Origin: Laguncularia racemosa
Taxonomy: Eukaryota; Streptophyta; Magnoliopsida; Myrtales; Combretaceae
Length of the DNA stretch: 64,000 nt
Reading direction: 5' to 3'
NCBI GenBank assembly: GCA_037954665.1
Contig: JBBMOL010000082.1
Span: 2,790,001 to 2,854,000, forward strand
Below the pieces are notes generated by a model. The model was not told the DNA's origin, did no database searches, and worked only from the letters and a program-made list of their open reading frames with translations. Shown here in pieces: positions 60,770 to 64,000 of the stretch (its first letter is position 1; each line of letters starts with the position of its first letter). A program made the translations under genes and the position numbers.

Positions 60770-61017
60770 AAAGCTTTACATCACGATGCATATTTACTGA
60801 CTTATTTATTCCTTTCTGAAAGGTCTAATTGTTTTTGTTTTGTTGGACTAATACACTAAGAAATCCTGAAACTTCAAAAAAAAAAAAAAACTCGTTGTGT
60901 GGCTTGAGTGCCAGAAAATATATTGGGTTGAAGTAGATATAATTTAAGAGAAATACATCTGTCCTTTCTCAAGCAAGTAACCTTACTAAGAAAGGTAAAC
61001 CCCTTATCTAAAGGATT

Positions 61018-61345
61018 GTAAAATTGAATACCGATGGCCCTGTTTTCTCTATTCTAGGAAGCGCAATGGCAAGTGATGTCTTGCGAGATGATCAGGGTAG
61101 ATGGCTGGGGGGTATCTTTTGGGGACTTCATTTTTGTCTTTTAAAAGGTTTTAGAAAAGTAGAAATCGATGTAGATTCTTCTTATGCTGCACATCTTCTT
61201 ACTTATGCTGAAAATTGCAGACTTAAATACATGAATGTCTTATTGGCTTGTAGGGAAGGTAATCCCAATTCTTGCAGCTGAAGATTGAAGCTATTCTACG
61301 TGAAGCCGATGCAGTAGTGGATTGACTTGCTATGCATATCTAGAT
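61018..61345 (+). pseudogene. LINE-type RNase H domain relic
   Basis: The translation begins KLNTDGPV and continues with RDDQGRWLGG, then GLHFCLLKGFRKVEIDVDSS and, after a frameshift near 61280, EAILREADAVVD. These match the order of the plant non-LTR RNase H domain (first Asp in NTDG, Glu region, Asp in EVDS, and the REAN-x-VAD C-terminus). Part of the middle, including the glycine-rich turn after NTDG, is deleted. It is a dead fragment; the reverse transcriptase part was not found. Confidence 0.75.
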
Positions 61346-64000
61346 GCAAGAGGATGAACATTTGCTGTTTGATATTTCTCTTATAGCACTGTAATGTTTC
61401 AGAACTTGGAACGAATATAACCCATCACGTGTTGTCATTAAGTGAAGATATATAAAGGCCTAGTATTAACTAAAACTCCACAATTGGTATAGTCATTATG
61501 ACATCATTAATGAAATCTCCACATATATAATTAAGTGGCTTCACAAGTTTCACTCGATCTCTACATATGAAAAAGAATCGTAAAGGACAAACTGTCTACA
61601 AAGATTAAACTACAGTATATCTCCTATAATTAATCATAGCAAAAGCTTAATAAAATACGAGTATGATTGGAATCTCATGCATAATGCAACTAAATGCATT
61701 ATTTTGGAATTATCCTTCTTGTAGCTTGCCCATCACTCATCAAAGTACATGCATTCCACATCTTCTCCTTGGTCTTGATTTGCGTTTACTAAAGTCTCAT
61801 CATATCTAACTATTTCACTAGAAAAACCTGCAATTGAAAAAGAGTCCCATGAGGGGTGAGCTAAAACTCAGTACAGTGTATACCAACATCCACACACACA
61901 TGCCATGCTGACATATAAGCACAAACAAGATGCAATAGGGATACTCAAGCATCAAATTGCTATCTTTCAATTTAGTCATTCAAATAACACAACTTTGGGG
62001 TAACATAGGACCCTGTACAAGTACAATTATATTTATAATACACACATACATATACAGTAATGGGTACATTTTAGTGTTCATGAGTTCATGAGTCTATAAG
62101 CCTTTATAGTACATTTATATGTATACGACACTAGGTACTCCCTAGTATCCATGAGTCCAAGAGTTCAAGCATCCTAAATGTACCCAGATCATTTTAATAT
62201 ATGACTCAATTAGAGACAACATCATATATTGATTATCGGGTACTACCCCGCGATCATCAATATTCTTGCTTCCTCGAGTCCAGCCAAGCACAAACAGACA
62301 ATTACTTAGTTTCTAATTATAATTTAAGTTAGCTTATCTTTCTAGCCTAACATGCACAAACATCAAATGTAGTATATATGTACCTGAAATGGGGGTATCC
62401 AATATAACTAATTCTTGCTTAGCAATTACTTTGAAATCTATCAAGTTATGAAACAATTGATCTTAGTATTAGTCTAGAGTATTGCCTAAGTATTCAATTT
62501 TTGTTACCTAATTGTTGTTAGATCGATTCTCTTACTTTGTTAGGGTTTCTAGAGTTGTACTAACGGTTTAGGATTAACAAAGTTCAAATAATAAGAAAAG
62601 AAATTGAATAAAAAGGATCTTAGGGTACACGATTGTGTAGTAGGCCGTGTGTATGAGCATAGTAGGGAACATGACTATGTGCTATGGTTGTGTAATTTTC
62701 TGTACACTTTCATCATCTTACACACCCAAGTATACAATCATGTACTTAGTCGTGTGCAATTACACTGGTATGTACTTGGCCGTGAACCTCCAAACTTGTT
62801 CTTTTCTTCCTTAAATAACATAGGCAGGTACATAGGTGATGGGTTGTTTATTCGATTGTATCAAATTATAAATTTATTAACCCAAAGAAATCTAATGATC
62901 TAGCTAAGCAAGTATACTTATCTAATGTAGTATAGATTGCAATAGGTATCGTCCTCAAGGATCTTAAAAACAAGTACTAGTAGTACTGTTTTTTCTACCA
63001 TTTAATCTAAATCTTAATGTAAGATTAATAAATTAAATCACTAATTAATTAATCTAATAACCTTAAGATTAATTATAATCTTTGTAATAAATGAATTCAA
63101 TCACAAAGACATATCGTTCATCTTGATCAACTTTAAACCCTAACTTTTTTATAATAATGTATTGATTAATAATTTGTTTATGCTTTGTACTGTAGGAATT
63201 CTTAATTAAACTAATTACTCCATCGAGTTAATTAATTAATAACCTTATATGGAATAATGGAGACCTCTCCCTCACTATTTCCCTATAAGATTTCATTAAG
63301 CTCACAATTCTCAAATAAAGATTAAATCTTTATGCAGAAAATTGAAGTTATCCTAAATCTAAGTAAAACATGCAATCTTTCTATTCATGAAGATCTGTCA
63401 TATTAGATGAGACCTCTCTCTATCTAACAAGAATCAGACATGCAATCAATTCACACGCATAAATTAATCACATAGCAGTTAAAACATATGAATAGATACA
63501 AATGCATAAACTTTTCATTAATCAATTAATAATTCAATCACATGGTTTAGAATTTCACAAGATGCAGGGCATCTAAATCCACTCCTCCATGGAATTTACA
63601 GTAATCACGAGAAATCTAAAGAAGTAATAAGAATTCATGATGAAAAGAATAAACCCTCGTAAACGTTTTGTGATTTTCAGTGATGCTTCACCGATGTCTC
63701 TTTCCAGATTTGTAATTTTGCTCTCTTAAGGTTTTTAGAGTGGTTGTGAGAAAAAATAAATCAAGATCCCTAATTTTCATAATACAATGAGTATTTATAG
63801 TATAAGAATTGGGTAGCATGCATGGCTTAGTGCACGCTTGTGCTCGAGGCTGTATTCTCTAAAAAAAGTGAAATTCTGGCATTTCGGGTTCTACATGGCC
63901 TCCTGCACGGCCGTGCTTGGGGTTGTGCACTCTGGAATTCTTGTAGTTTCTTCTTTGGGTAGATTTCTTGCTTTAGCATGAGACTCCACACAACTTGTGT
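61346..64000. other. Gene-free stretch, repeat-like
   Basis: No coding gene is supported. 62600-63990 contains phrases seen in plant repeat DNA (ataggtatcgtcctcaagga near 62943; cacggccgtgc near 63907) and recurring gtcgtgt/ggccgtg words at 62640-62790, which I could not assign to a family. The 99-codon open frame at 62604-62903 is probably chance. Confidence 0.45.

Noticed and set aside
1..64000. A new biosynthetic cluster or defence system
   Set aside because: The genes found are an autophagy protein, an esterase, an armadillo protein and a receptor pseudokinase, all known families with no pathway link; the rest is transposon-derived or empty.

Overview
This window is nuclear DNA of a flowering plant. 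The genes have canonical GT-AG introns, plant-specific gene families and long AT-rich intergenic tracts, and the spaces are filled with Ty1/copia, Ty3/gypsy, MULE, hAT and LINE relics. The protein sequences look eudicot-like, but I cannot name the species. About 10 kb is exonic sequence plus compact introns; the rest is intergenic or transposon-derived.

Layout. (1) 1-22313 is a recent direct tandem duplication with a period of about 13.17-13.20 kb. Each unit carries, on the minus strand, an autophagy gene ATG5 (eight coding exons, 361 aa) and, about 1 kb downstream, a carbohydrate esterase of the At4g34215 type. The first esterase copy is cut by the window edge; the second is complete (two exons, 263 aa). 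Both ATG5 copies are intact. The duplicate homology ends sharply at 9117 and 22313. (2) 9118-11559 holds LTR-type repeat sequence at the duplication junction. (3) 22314-29320 is gene-poor and holds a broken hAT transposase and small tandem repeats. (4) 29321-36000 is a nested retroelement cluster: a gag-only gypsy-type element whose 5' LTR is split by a complete but dead copia element. (5) 38686-41955 is an ARMC7-like armadillo gene (six exons, plus strand) with a 1.09-kb MULE-type element in intron 5. (6) 42754-47839 is an LRR receptor-like pseudokinase (three exons, minus strand), convergent with ARMC7. (7) 48-53 kb is AT-rich and gene-free. (8) 53035-57833 is a 1.16-kb tandem duplication whose second copy is split by a 2.04-kb solo LTR and a 0.64-kb TIR-type insertion. 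(9) 57.8-64 kb has a perfect 73-bp duplication, a 1.18-kb TIR element carrying gene-like sequence, a LINE RNase H relic and unclassified repeats.

Functional reading. ATG5 is the ATG12 acceptor in autophagosome formation. The esterase, the ARMC7-like protein and the pseudokinase are separate single-gene functions; nothing indicates an operon or a biosynthetic cluster. The gene set recalls Arabidopsis chromosome 4 (At4g33945, At4g34215, At4g34220), so the locus is probably a conserved microsyntenic block. The most noteworthy biology is the doubling of ATG5, a gene usually kept single-copy. By my count the copies differ at 15 coding bases, 12 of them amino-acid-changing. I found no clearly new molecular system.
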